Origin: Galactobacter sp052108535
GTDB taxonomy: Bacteria > Actinomycetota > Actinomycetes > Actinomycetales > Micrococcaceae
Direction: 5' to 3'
DNA length: 9,173 nucleotides
NCBI GenBank assembly: GCA_052108535.1
Contig: JBQDZM010000060.1
Coordinates: 1 to 9,173 of the forward strand
Shown: piece after piece, positions 1 to 5,830 of the stretch
Position numbering within the stretch: position 1 is the stretch's first letter
How the letters are laid out: the number at the start of each line of letters is the position of its first letter
Made by a program: the position numbers and the translations under genes
Notes under the pieces: model-generated
Databases searched by the model: none
Told to the model about the DNA's origin: nothing
Seen by the model: only the letters and a program-made list of their open reading frames with translations

Positions 1-61
1 CCCCCCGCCGCCCCCCCCCCGGGGGGGGGGGGCCCCCCCCCCCCCCCCCCCCCCCACCCCC
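1..61. repeat. C/G homopolymer block at window edge
   Basis: The block runs C-rich, then 10 C (11-20), 12 G (21-32), 23 C (33-55), one A and five more C. It has no T and a single A, and normal mixed sequence starts abruptly at 62. Nothing in high-GC bacterial genomes normally looks like this. Poly-G read tails carried into an assembly produce exactly this kind of contig end, so I infer an artefact rather than biology. A G12/C12 hairpin is formally possible. The block lies about 22 bp beyond the purL stop, so the real purL terminator and the next gene cannot be judged. Confidence 0.8.
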
Positions 62-83
62 GTCGGGCATTAAGGCCTTCTGG

Positions 84-2405
84 TCAGCCGAAGTACTTCG
101 GAAGCGTGGCCGTGTTGGCCTCGCGGAGCTCCGCGACCGGAACGGAGAACAGGCCCTGGACCTCAAGGGCGTCGGCCTCGGCGTCGACGATACCCAGGCG
201 CACCAACGGGTAACCGCGAACCTCTGCCATGGCCACGAAGCGCTCCTCCTCGGACCGCGGAACCGTCACGATGGCGCGGCCCTGCGACTCGGAGAAGAGG
301 GCGGTGAAGGCGTCCACGCCATCGCGGTCCAGCAGTCGCTCCAGATTCACGCGGGCGCCAACACCGTGGTGCAGCACCATCTCACTCAGCGCGGCAGCCA
401 AGCCACCCTCGGAGAGGTCGTGCGCGGCGTCGAACATGCCGTCGCGGGAACCCGAGATGAGGATCTGGCCAAGCAGCTTCTCCTGCTCAAGATCGACCTT
501 GGGCGGAAGGCCGCCCAAGTGACCGCGCAGGTTGGCGAACTCGGAACCATCCAACTCGTCCAGCGTGGTGCCCAGCAGGTAGATGGCCTGGCCGTCCTGC
601 TTCTCAGTCCAGCCAGACGGCGTGCGGCGGGCCACGTCATCGAAGCGGCCGAGCACGCCGACCACGGGCGTGGGGTGAATGGGCGTGGTGCCGGTCTGGT
701 TGTACAGGGACACGTTGCCGCCAGTCACCGGAACCTGCAGCGCGAGGCAGGCGTCGGACAGGCCGTCGATGGCCTGCACAAACTGCCACATGACCTCAGG
801 ATCCTCAGGCGAGCCGAAGTTTAGGCAATCGGTCACGGCCATCGGCACTGCACCGGTGGTGGTGACGTTGCGGTAGGACTCGGCCAGCGCCAGCTGTGCA
901 CCCGCGTACGGGTCAAGGTAGGCGTAGCGGCCGTTGGCGTCGGTGGAGAGGCCAACGCCCATGCCGGTGTTCTCGTCCACGCGGATTACGCCCGCGTCGT
1001 CTGGCATGGCCAGGGCAGTGTTGCCGCCAACGTAGCGGTCGTACTGGGAAGTGATCCAGGACGTATCGGCGAGGTTCGGCTGCGCGATCAGCTGCAACAG
1101 CGCATCGCGGAGTTCGTCGCCGGACTCCGGAAGCTCCTTGCCTGCCTCGGAGGCACGGAAGTGGTCGGCCTGCAGCATGTCCTGGAACGACGGGCGCTCG
1201 TAGGGGCGCTCGTAGGTGGGGCCATCGTGTGCCACGGACTTGGGGTCCACATCCACGATGGTCTCGCCGTCCCAGGTGATGATGAGGCGACCGGTGTCGG
1301 TCACGGAACCAAGCCAGGAGTACTCGACGCCCCACTTGGCCATGACGGCCTCGAAAGCTTCCGCCTTCTCAGGGGTCACCACGGCCATCATGCGTTCCTG
1401 CGACTCCGACATCAGGATTTCGCCGGGAGTCAGGGTGGGATCACGCAGCAGCACCGAGGTCAGCTCGACCTCCATGCCGCCCTCACCGTTGGAGGCCAAC
1501 TCGGAGGTGGCGCAGGAGATGCCCGCGGCACCGAGGTCCTGGATGCCCTCCACGAGCTCGCCCTTGAACAGCTCGAGGCAGCACTCGATCAGCACCTTCT
1601 CGGAGAACGGGTCACCCACCTGCACAGCGGGGCGCTTGGAGGGCTTGGAGTCGTCGAAGGACTCCGAGGCCAGCACCGAGGCACCGCCGATGCCGTCGCC
1701 ACCAGTGCGTGCGCCGAAGAGCACCACACGGTTGCCCACGCCGGAGGCGTTGGCCAGGCGCAGGTCCTCGTGGCGCAGAACGCCAACGGCCAGCGCGTTG
1801 ACCAGGGGATTGGCCTGGTATACCGGGTCGAAGACGGTCTCGCCACCGATGTTGGGCAGGCCCAGGGAGTTGCCGTAACCGCCAATGCCGGCCACGATGC
1901 CGTGCACCAGGCGGGCGGTATCCGGGTGGTCGATGGCGCCGAAACGCAGCGGATCCATGACCGCAACGGGGCGGGCACCCATCGAGATGATGTCGCGGAC
2001 GATGCCGCCGATGCCGGTCGCCGCACCCTGGTAGGGCTCAACGAAGGACGGGTGGTTGTGGGACTCCACCTTGAAGGTCACGGCCCAGCCGTCACCCAGA
2101 TCGGTCACGCCAGCGTTCTCGCCGATGCCGACCATGAGGTCCTTCTTCATGGTCTCGTCCACCTTGGCCCCAAACTTCTTCAGGTGCACCTTGGAGGACT
2201 TGTAGGAGCAATGCTCGCTCCACATGACGGAGTACATGGCCAGTTCGGCGGCGGTGGGGCGGCGCCCCAGCAGCTCCACGACGCGCTGGTACTCGTCCTG
2301 CTTCAGGCCGAGTTCCGCCCACGGCTGGTCCTCGCCGGGGGTGGCGGCAGCGTGCTCCACCGTGTCGATGTTGAACTTCTTGGGCTCTGCGGTATTGGCG
2401 CTCAC
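84..2405 (-). CDS. purL: Phosphoribosylformylglycinamidine synthase, large (synthetase) subunit PurL
   Basis: PurL catalyses the ATP-dependent conversion of FGAR to FGAM in cytosolic purine synthesis, using ammonia delivered by PurQ with PurS as the bridging subunit. The 773-residue length fits the small PurL class that works with separate PurS and PurQ. Visible hallmarks are MWSEHCSYKSSK near residues 61-72, with the catalytic-type His at 65; FKVESHNHP at 111-119, followed by a Gly-rich ATP-binding stretch; and a second AIRS-like half containing GGNVSLYNQTG. The start is GTG at 2405. Its G overlaps nothing essential, but GTGA fuses it to the purQ stop (4-bp overlap, translational coupling), and GGAGG lies 7 bases upstream. 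The start plus the N-terminal VEHAAATP...QPWAELGL segment resemble corynebacterial PurL. The gene is intact and its stop is at 84-86. Confidence 0.97.
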   Translation of the reverse strand: MSANTAEPKKFNIDTVEHAAATPGEDQPWAELGLKQDEYQRVVELLGRRPTAAELAMYSVMWSEHCSYKSSKVHLKKFGAKVDETMKKDLMVGIGENAGVTDLGDGWAVTFKVESHNHPSFVEPYQGAATGIGGIVRDIISMGARPVAVMDPLRFGAIDHPDTARLVHGIVAGIGGYGNSLGLPNIGGETVFDPVYQANPLVNALAVGVLRHEDLRLANASGVGNRVVLFGARTGGDGIGGASVLASESFDDSKPSKRPAVQVGDPFSEKVLIECCLELFKGELVEGIQDLGAAGISCATSELASNGEGGMEVELTSVLLRDPTLTPGEILMSESQERMMAVVTPEKAEAFEAVMAKWGVEYSWLGSVTDTGRLIITWDGETIVDVDPKSVAHDGPTYERPYERPSFQDMLQADHFRASEAGKELPESGDELRDALLQLIAQPNLADTSWITSQYDRYVGGNTALAMPDDAGVIRVDENTGMGVGLSTDANGRYAYLDPYAGAQLALAESYRNVTTTGAVPMAVTDCLNFGSPEDPEVMWQFVQAIDGLSDACLALQVPVTGGNVSLYNQTGTTPIHPTPVVGVLGRFDDVARRTPSGWTEKQDGQAIYLLGTTLDELDGSEFANLRGHLGGLPPKVDLEQEKLLGQILISGSRDGMFDAAHDLSEGGLAAALSEMVLHHGVGARVNLERLLDRDGVDAFTALFSESQGRAIVTVPRSEEERFVAMAEVRGYPLVRLGIVDAEADALEVQGLFSVPVAELREANTATLPKYFG

Positions 2406-3160
2406 TTGCCGGCCTCCAGGACGTGCTTGATGAGGGAGGTGAAGAAGAACAGGCCGTCACGGCCGGTGTGCTCCGGGCCGAAGCCCAACTCCACGGCGTG
2501 CTCCGGGTGCGGCATGAGACCCACCACGTTGCCGCGGGCATTGGTGATGCCCGCGATGTTGTTGCGAGAGCCATTCGGGTTCAGGCCCTCGTAGCGGAAC
2601 ACCACGCGGCCCTCCGCCTCGAGCTGCTCCAGGGTGGCGGCATCCGCCACGTACTGCCCATCCTGGTTCTTCAACGGGATGGTGATGACCTGAGAGTCGC
2701 TGTACTTGTTGGTGAAGACCGTGTCGGTGTTCTCCACCTTCAACTGCTGGTCGCGGCAGATGAAGTGCAGGTGGTCGTTCTTGATCATGGAACCGGGCAG
2801 CAGGTGAGACTCGGTCAGGATCTGGAAGCCGTTGCAGATACCCAGCACCGGCAGGGCGGCGTCGGAATTGGCCGCGTCGATGATCTTGGACATCATCGGG
2901 GCGAAACGGGAGATGGCGCCTGCGCGCAGGTAGTCACCGTAGGAGAACCCGCCGGGGATGACCACGGCGTCGACGTCCTGCAGATCGTCGTCCGCGTGCC
3001 ACAGGGACACGGGTTCCCCGCCGGCCAGCCGGACGGCGCGGGCCGCATCGCGGTCGTCGAGCGTGCCGGGGAAGGTCACCACGCCCACGCGCACCCCGGA
3101 ATCGGGGTAGTTCTCGATGGAGTTGTCCACGAGGAAGGGGAATTCGGTGGTGCGGGGCAT
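2402..3160 (-). CDS. purQ: Phosphoribosylformylglycinamidine synthase, glutamine amidotransferase subunit PurQ
   Basis: PurQ is the class I glutaminase subunit that hydrolyses glutamine and channels ammonia to PurL. The triad is visible: the nucleophile Cys109 in VLGICNGFQ, and His218 and Glu220 in LMPHPEHA. VIPGGFSYGDYLRAGA (about 68-83) is also typical. The ATG at 3160 is 2 bp after the purS stop, with GAGGA 6 bases upstream, so translation is probably coupled. At 252 residues it is about 25 longer than the roughly 225 residues usual for PurQ, because 23 residues precede the normal N-terminal strand VRVGVVTFPGTLDD. Two in-frame GTG codons at residues 23 and 25 could give a standard-length protein, but no good ribosome binding site precedes them, so I keep the ATG. 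Confidence 0.95.
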   Translation of the reverse strand: MPRTTEFPFLVDNSIENYPDSGVRVGVVTFPGTLDDRDAARAVRLAGGEPVSLWHADDDLQDVDAVVIPGGFSYGDYLRAGAISRFAPMMSKIIDAANSDAALPVLGICNGFQILTESHLLPGSMIKNDHLHFICRDQQLKVENTDTVFTNKYSDSQVITIPLKNQDGQYVADAATLEQLEAEGRVVFRYEGLNPNGSRNNIAGITNARGNVVGLMPHPEHAVELGFGPEHTGRDGLFFFTSLIKHVLEAGK

Positions 3161-3162
3161 GC

Positions 3163-3417
3163 TCAGTCCTCGTCCACGACGGTCACAGCGACCACGTCTT
3201 CGATGACCGGGTTGGAGAGCATGGTGGCGGCAGCCTCACGAGCTTGCTCCAGGACGGCGTCAGTCACCTCGCCCTCCACGGACAGCTCGAAGCGCTTGCC
3301 CTGGCGAACCGCGTGGAACTCGGTGAATCCGAGGCGCGGCAGGGCGGAGGCGATGGCCTTGCCCTGCGGGTCGAGGATCTCTGGCTTGGGCATCACGTCG
3401 ACGACGATCCGGGGCAT
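3163..3417 (-). CDS. purS: Phosphoribosylformylglycinamidine synthase subunit PurS
   Basis: PurS is a small subunit whose dimer links PurQ to PurL and assists ammonia transfer in FGAM synthesis. The protein is 84 residues with the family pattern: an N-terminal beta strand PRIVVDVMPKPEILDPQGKAI, then VRQGKRFEL, then LSNPVIEDV near the C terminus. The start chosen is ATG at 3417, which gives the canonical N terminus beginning MPRIVV and has GAAAG about 8 bases upstream. A GTG at 3426 would add three residues (MTR) but has no separate ribosome binding site at a normal distance. It is the first gene of purSQL. The 650 bp upstream contain no gene, so the operon promoter should lie there. Confidence 0.93.
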   Translation of the reverse strand: MPRIVVDVMPKPEILDPQGKAIASALPRLGFTEFHAVRQGKRFELSVEGEVTDAVLEQAREAAATMLSNPVIEDVVAVTVVDED

Positions 3418-3470
3418 GCGTGTCACTTTCGCTTGACTGGGGGCGCGTAGGTAGCCGGACCAAGAATGCG

Positions 3471-3476
3471 TTCATA
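3471..3476 (-). promoter_or_regulatory. Candidate -10 element for purSQL
   Basis: On the minus strand this reads TATGAA, a reasonable match to an actinobacterial sigma-A -10 box. It lies about 55 bases ahead of the purS ATG. No convincing -35 is present, only ACGGCA at 17-bp spacing. A second candidate -10, TAGACT, lies at 3543-3538 on the same strand and would give a leader of about 120 bases containing the inverted repeat. The choice between them is inference. Confidence 0.3.
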
Positions 3477-3507
3477 GGTGTGACACGGGGTAATGCCGTC
3501 TCACACC
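3477..3507. promoter_or_regulatory. Inverted repeat upstream of purS (possible operator or leader hairpin)
   Basis: The left arm GGTGTGACACGG (3477-3488) and right arm CCGTCTCACACC (3496-3507) are reverse complements at 11 of 12 positions, separated by the 7-base loop GGTAATG. The element starts immediately upstream of the candidate -10 TATGAA and would cover the -35/spacer region, a typical operator position. If transcription instead starts at the farther -10, the same sequence would form a leader stem-loop. There is no T-run on either strand, so an intrinsic terminator is unlikely. It does not match the GlxR consensus, in which TGTGA and TCACA are 6 bases apart; here the gap is 17. The protein or ligand involved is unknown. 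Confidence 0.5.
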
Positions 3508-3612
3508 GGGTTCGGCGCTCCGCGAGCTTGCTTGCCTAGTCTATCGGGCTGTGTGCTTCGGCGCCGTGCGTGGTGACGGGGCGCACTGGGGTGGGGCTGG
3601 AGTTGGCGCCGG

Positions 3613-4064
3613 TTCGCGACTCGATTCTGCAGAGTGTGGCCGCTCGCGAACCATTTTTGCTGCGTCAGCGTGGGTGTACTCGGCAGAACTGATTCGCGAA
3701 GTGGGGCAGCAGGGGGCGGCGCAGTTTCGCGACTCGTTTTTGCAGAGTCAGGCTGCTCGCGAACCATTTCTGCTGCGTCAGCGGGCTTCTACTCGGCAGA
3801 ACTGATTCGCGAAGTGAAGTGGTGAGGAGGAGGACATGTTCGCGACTCATTTCTGCGGAGTCGGGGTGTTCGCGAACCATTTTTGCTGCGTCAGCGTGGG
3901 TGTACTCGGCAGAACTGATTCGTGAAGTGAAGTGGTGAGGAGGGCGCCGTGTTCGCGACTCGTTTCTGCAGAGTCAGGCTGCCCCCGAACCAGTTTTGCC
4001 GCCCACGATCTCTCGTAGACGGCAAAAATGGTTCGGGAATCAGCGCTGCGTCAGTCCCGATTCA
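3613..4064. repeat. Four-unit 113-bp tandem repeat in the purS-gdh intergenic region
   Basis: Units start at 3613, 3726, 3839 and 3952, spaced exactly 113 bp each, with many substitutions but no indels. Every unit holds three copies of an 18-bp core close to TTCGCGAACCATTTYTGC. Copy a is at unit position 1 (3613, 3726, 3839, 3952). Copy b is 30 bp later (3643, 3756, 3869, 3982). Copy c is inverted (3683-3700, 3796-3813, 3909-3926, 4022-4039). Copies b and c face each other across a 22-base gap and can form a stem. The tail of units 2 and 3 shares GTGAAGTGGTGAGGAGG. The fourth unit keeps register but its loop and tail have diverged. Because 113 is not a multiple of three, the array is not a protein repeat. 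The rest of the gene-free stretch (3508-3612) shows nothing I can name. Confidence 0.9.
3984..4037. other. Strong stem-loop at the end of the 113-bp array, downstream of gdh
   Basis: The left arm CCCGAACCAGTTTTGCCG (3984-4001) and right arm CGGCAAAAATGGTTCGGG (4020-4037) pair over 18 bp with one mismatch. The 18-base loop contains a further ACGA/TCGT 4-bp pairing. It is the b/c core pair of the fourth repeat unit and lies 38 bp past the gdh stop. It may help end gdh transcription or protect the mRNA 3' end. There is no U-tract after the stem in the gdh direction, so a classic rho-independent terminator is not supported. Confidence 0.6.
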
Positions 4065-4075
4065 GGAAGGAAAAC

Positions 4076-5413
4076 TCAGATGATGCCCTGAGCGATCATG
4101 GCGTCTGCAACCTTGGTGAAGCCCGCGACGTTGGCGCCGAAGACGTAGTCGTTGGGCTTGCCGTACTTCTCGCCGGCCTCGAGGCAGGTGCGGTGGATGC
4201 CGACCATGACCTCGGTGAGGCGCTCAACCGTGTAGTCGAAGGTCCACGTGTCGCGGGAGGCATTCTGCTGCATCTCCAGTGCGGACGTGGCCACGCCGCC
4301 TGCGTTGGCAGCCTTACCGGGGCCAAAGAGGACCCCGGCGGACTGGAACGCGGCAACGGCTTCGGGGGTGCAGGGCATGTTGGCGCCCTCGGAGACAGCC
4401 TTGACGCCGTTCTTGACGAGGGTTGCAGCGGCGTCGCCATCGAGTTCGTTCTGGGTGGCGCAGGGCAGCGCGATGTCTGCAGGCAGGTCCCAGATGGAAC
4501 CACCGGTGATCAAACGGGCAGAGGGGCGGGCGGTGACGTAGTCTGCCACGCGGCCGCGACGCACCTCCTTGATCTCCTTGAGCAGGTCCAGGTCCACGCC
4601 AGCCTCGTCCACGACGTAACCGGAGGAGTCGGAGAAGGCCTGCACCTTGGCGCCGAGTTCCTGGGCCTTCTGGATGGCGTAGATGGCCACGTTGCCGGAG
4701 CCGGAAACGGTGACCTGCATGTCTTCGAGGCTGCGCCCCGCGGTCTGCAACATCTGCTCGGCGAAGATGACCGCGCCGTAGCCGGTGGCCTCGGTGCGGG
4801 CCAGGGAACCGCCCCAGGTGAGGCCCTTACCGGTGAGGACGCCGGCCTCGAAGGAGTTGGTGACGCGGCGGTACTGGCCAAAGAGGTAGCCAATCTCGCG
4901 GGCGCCGACGCCGATGTCACCGGCGGGCACGTCCGTGTACTCGCCGATGTGCTTGGCCAACTCGCTCATGAAGGCCTGGCAGAAGCGCATGACCTCGGCG
5001 TTGGACTTGCCGTGTGGGTCGAAGTCGGAGCCGCCCTTGCCGCCGCCGATGGGCAGCCCGGTCAGGGAGTTCTTGAAGATCTGCTCAAAGCCGAGGAACT
5101 TGATGATGCCGACGTTGACGCTGGGGTGGAAGCGCAGGCCGCCCTTGTACGGGCCGAGTGCCGAGTTGTACTGCACGCGGAAGCCACGGTTGATGCGCAC
5201 GCGTCCGGCGTCGTCCACCCACGGCACCCGGAAGATGATCTGGCGCTCGGGTTCGCAGAGGCGCTCGAGTACGCCGGCCTCGACGTATTCGGGGCGGGAG
5301 GCCAGCACGGGACCTAGCGATTCGAAGACCTCGCGGACGGCCTGGTGGAATTCCGGTTCACCGGCGTTACGGCGTAGGACGTCGGAGTAGACGTGCTCCA
5401 GCTGTGGTTCCAA
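4076..5413 (-). CDS. gdh: NADP-type glutamate dehydrogenase
   Basis: Cytosolic hexameric enzyme that reductively aminates 2-oxoglutarate with ammonium to form glutamate (EC 1.4.1.4 expected). The protein is 445 residues, the usual length of bacterial NADP-dependent GDH and very like the corynebacterial enzyme. Seen in the sequence: KGGLRFHP at 90-97; the catalytic lysine K126 in PIGGGKGGSDFDP; D166 in VPAGDIGVG; the dinucleotide-fold motif GSGNVA at 238-243; and GPGKAANAGGVATSALEMQQN near the C terminus. NADP preference is inferred from family resemblance. I chose TTG at 5413 because GAAGGAG sits 5 bases upstream and the resulting N terminus aligns with relatives. Upstream in-frame ATG codons lack such a site and would add up to 64 unrelated residues. 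The gene is monocistronic as far as can be seen. Confidence 0.96.
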   Translation of the reverse strand: MEPQLEHVYSDVLRRNAGEPEFHQAVREVFESLGPVLASRPEYVEAGVLERLCEPERQIIFRVPWVDDAGRVRINRGFRVQYNSALGPYKGGLRFHPSVNVGIIKFLGFEQIFKNSLTGLPIGGGKGGSDFDPHGKSNAEVMRFCQAFMSELAKHIGEYTDVPAGDIGVGAREIGYLFGQYRRVTNSFEAGVLTGKGLTWGGSLARTEATGYGAVIFAEQMLQTAGRSLEDMQVTVSGSGNVAIYAIQKAQELGAKVQAFSDSSGYVVDEAGVDLDLLKEIKEVRRGRVADYVTARPSARLITGGSIWDLPADIALPCATQNELDGDAAATLVKNGVKAVSEGANMPCTPEAVAAFQSAGVLFGPGKAANAGGVATSALEMQQNASRDTWTFDYTVERLTEVMVGIHRTCLEAGEKYGKPNDYVFGANVAGFTKVADAMIAQGII

Positions 5414-5426
5414 GGGGACTCCTTCT
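5414..5426 (-). promoter_or_regulatory. Ribosome binding site fixing the gdh TTG start
   Basis: The minus strand reads GAGAAGGAG, then TCCCC, then TTG. This near-perfect Shine-Dalgarno at 5-base spacing is the reason for preferring the TTG over the upstream in-frame ATG codons, the nearest of which is around 5494. Confidence 0.75.
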
Positions 5427-5448
5427 CGAAAGGTGAGGTGTGGACGGA

Positions 5449-5467
5449 CCGGACGCGAGACGTCCGG
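5449..5467 (-). promoter_or_regulatory. Leader hairpin upstream of gdh
   Basis: CCGGACG (5449-5455) and CGTCCGG (5461-5467) are perfect 7-bp arms around a 5-base loop. Two more G-C pairs are possible beyond one mismatch. It lies about 35 bases before the gdh start and would fold in the gdh mRNA leader. The role is unknown: mRNA stability, translational control or chance in GC-rich DNA. Confidence 0.45.
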
Positions 5468-5521
5468 GCCCCATTGCACGGTGATTGCGTCCATGTTCAC
5501 GGTACGGGTCCATGAGATTGC

Positions 5522-5531
5522 AAACATGTTT
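5522..5531. promoter_or_regulatory. AAACATGTTT palindrome in the gdh divergent promoter region
   Basis: A perfect 10-bp palindrome, AT-rich within GC-rich surroundings, lies midway between the divergent gdh and small-membrane-protein genes. It is about 110 bases ahead of the gdh start and about 40 ahead of the other start. A weak gdh -10 candidate, TACCGT, is some 20 bases downstream of it on the minus strand. Position suggests a regulator site, but I recognise no specific nitrogen-regulator consensus. Confidence 0.3.
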
Positions 5532-5557
5532 CGTGACGTGGATCGCGTCGAGGGGCC

Positions 5558-5563
5558 TAGGCT
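5558..5563 (+). promoter_or_regulatory. Candidate -10 box for a leaderless transcript
   Basis: TAGGCT fits the corynebacterial TAnnnT -10 pattern and ends 6 bases before the ATG at 5570, the geometry expected when transcription starts on the start codon. A GTGACG at 5533-5538 is a weak -35 at 19-bp spacing. No Shine-Dalgarno sequence precedes the ATG at a normal distance, which supports leaderless translation. Confidence 0.35.
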
Positions 5564-5569
5564 TGGAAC

Positions 5570-5791
5570 ATGTCGGGAGAACAGCATGAGGATGACGCGC
5601 GCCATGTCGGCGTGTGGGTTGTGGCCACTCTAGCGACAGCGGTGGGGGCCGTTGGGGGATGGCTCTGGGCGCGCACGCGCCGGGATCGGCTGGTCGCCGA
5701 GGCGGGGACGGTGGCTCACGCTGAGGACGCGGGTTCTGTGCCCGACGACGGGGAGTCGGCTTCCGCTGTCGCGGAACCCCGCGGTGAATAG
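5570..5791 (+). CDS. Small single-pass membrane protein of unknown function
   Basis: I do not recognise this 73-residue protein. It has an acidic N terminus (residues 1-12), one hydrophobic helix of about 20 residues (roughly 13-33, starting GVWVVATLATAVGAVGG), then the basic cluster RTRRDR at 35-40. An acidic, Ala/Glu/Asp-rich tail with no cysteine follows. The positive-inside rule predicts the N terminus outside and the tail in the cytoplasm. There is no signal peptidase or lipobox motif. It diverges from gdh and lies 39 bp ahead of ychJ on the same strand, so the two may be co-transcribed. Support comes from the coherent membrane topology and a plausible leaderless promoter. Because the protein is short and unmatched to any family, a spurious ORF cannot be excluded. 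Confidence 0.6.
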   Translation: MSGEQHEDDARHVGVWVVATLATAVGAVGGWLWARTRRDRLVAEAGTVAHAEDAGSVPDDGESASAVAEPRGE

Positions 5792-5807
5792 GTCTGCGCA
5801 GCGGACC
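5791..5807 (+). other. Short stem-loop between the small membrane protein gene and ychJ
   Basis: GGTCTGC and GCGGACC pair over 7 positions (one G-U) around a 3-base loop. The stem begins on the last base of the upstream stop codon and is followed by the AT-rich AAATATTAAG. It could be a weak attenuator or processing site between the two genes. The TATTAA just after it is a possible -10 for ychJ. There is no T-run. Confidence 0.3.
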
Positions 5808-5830
5808 AAATATTAAGTTGAAGGAGACCG

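Noticed and set aside
1161..2594. 477-residue plus-strand open frame antisense to purL and the end of purQ
   Set aside because: It is a shadow of strong third-position G/C bias on the opposite strand. The translation is His/Gly/Val-rich low-complexity with no family features, while purL on the other strand is unmistakable.
2423..3436. 337-residue plus-strand open frame antisense to purQ and purS
   Set aside because: It mirrors two certain genes and has a low-complexity Val/Gly/His-rich translation.
3477..3507. GlxR (CRP-like) binding site or intrinsic terminator
   Set aside because: TGTGA and TCACA are 17 bases apart rather than 6, and no T-run follows the stem on either strand.
3501..3880. 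Short open frames across the repeat array (plus strand 3551-3825 and minus strand 3501-3880)
   Set aside because: The 113-bp period shifts frame in each unit, so the products are not repeat proteins. They have no ribosome binding sites or recognisable domains.
3613..4064. CRISPR array
   Set aside because: The units are 113 bp with similarity throughout and internal inverted copies. There are no unique spacers of constant length between identical short repeats, and no cas genes.
3427..4075. Insertion sequence or MITE
   Set aside because: No transposase, no terminal inverted repeats bounding the whole stretch and no target-site duplication were seen. The pattern is internal tandem repetition.
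4028..5317. 429-residue plus-strand open frame antisense to gdh
   Set aside because: Same codon-bias shadow: Gly/Ala/Val/Asp-rich with no domain, begins inside the repeat hairpin and lies wholly over conserved gdh codons.
4076..5605. 509-residue version of glutamate dehydrogenase starting at 5605
   Set aside because: The extra 64 residues are unlike the family and would run across the divergent promoter region and the start of the gene on the other strand. The TTG at 5413 has a strong ribosome binding site and gives the normal length.
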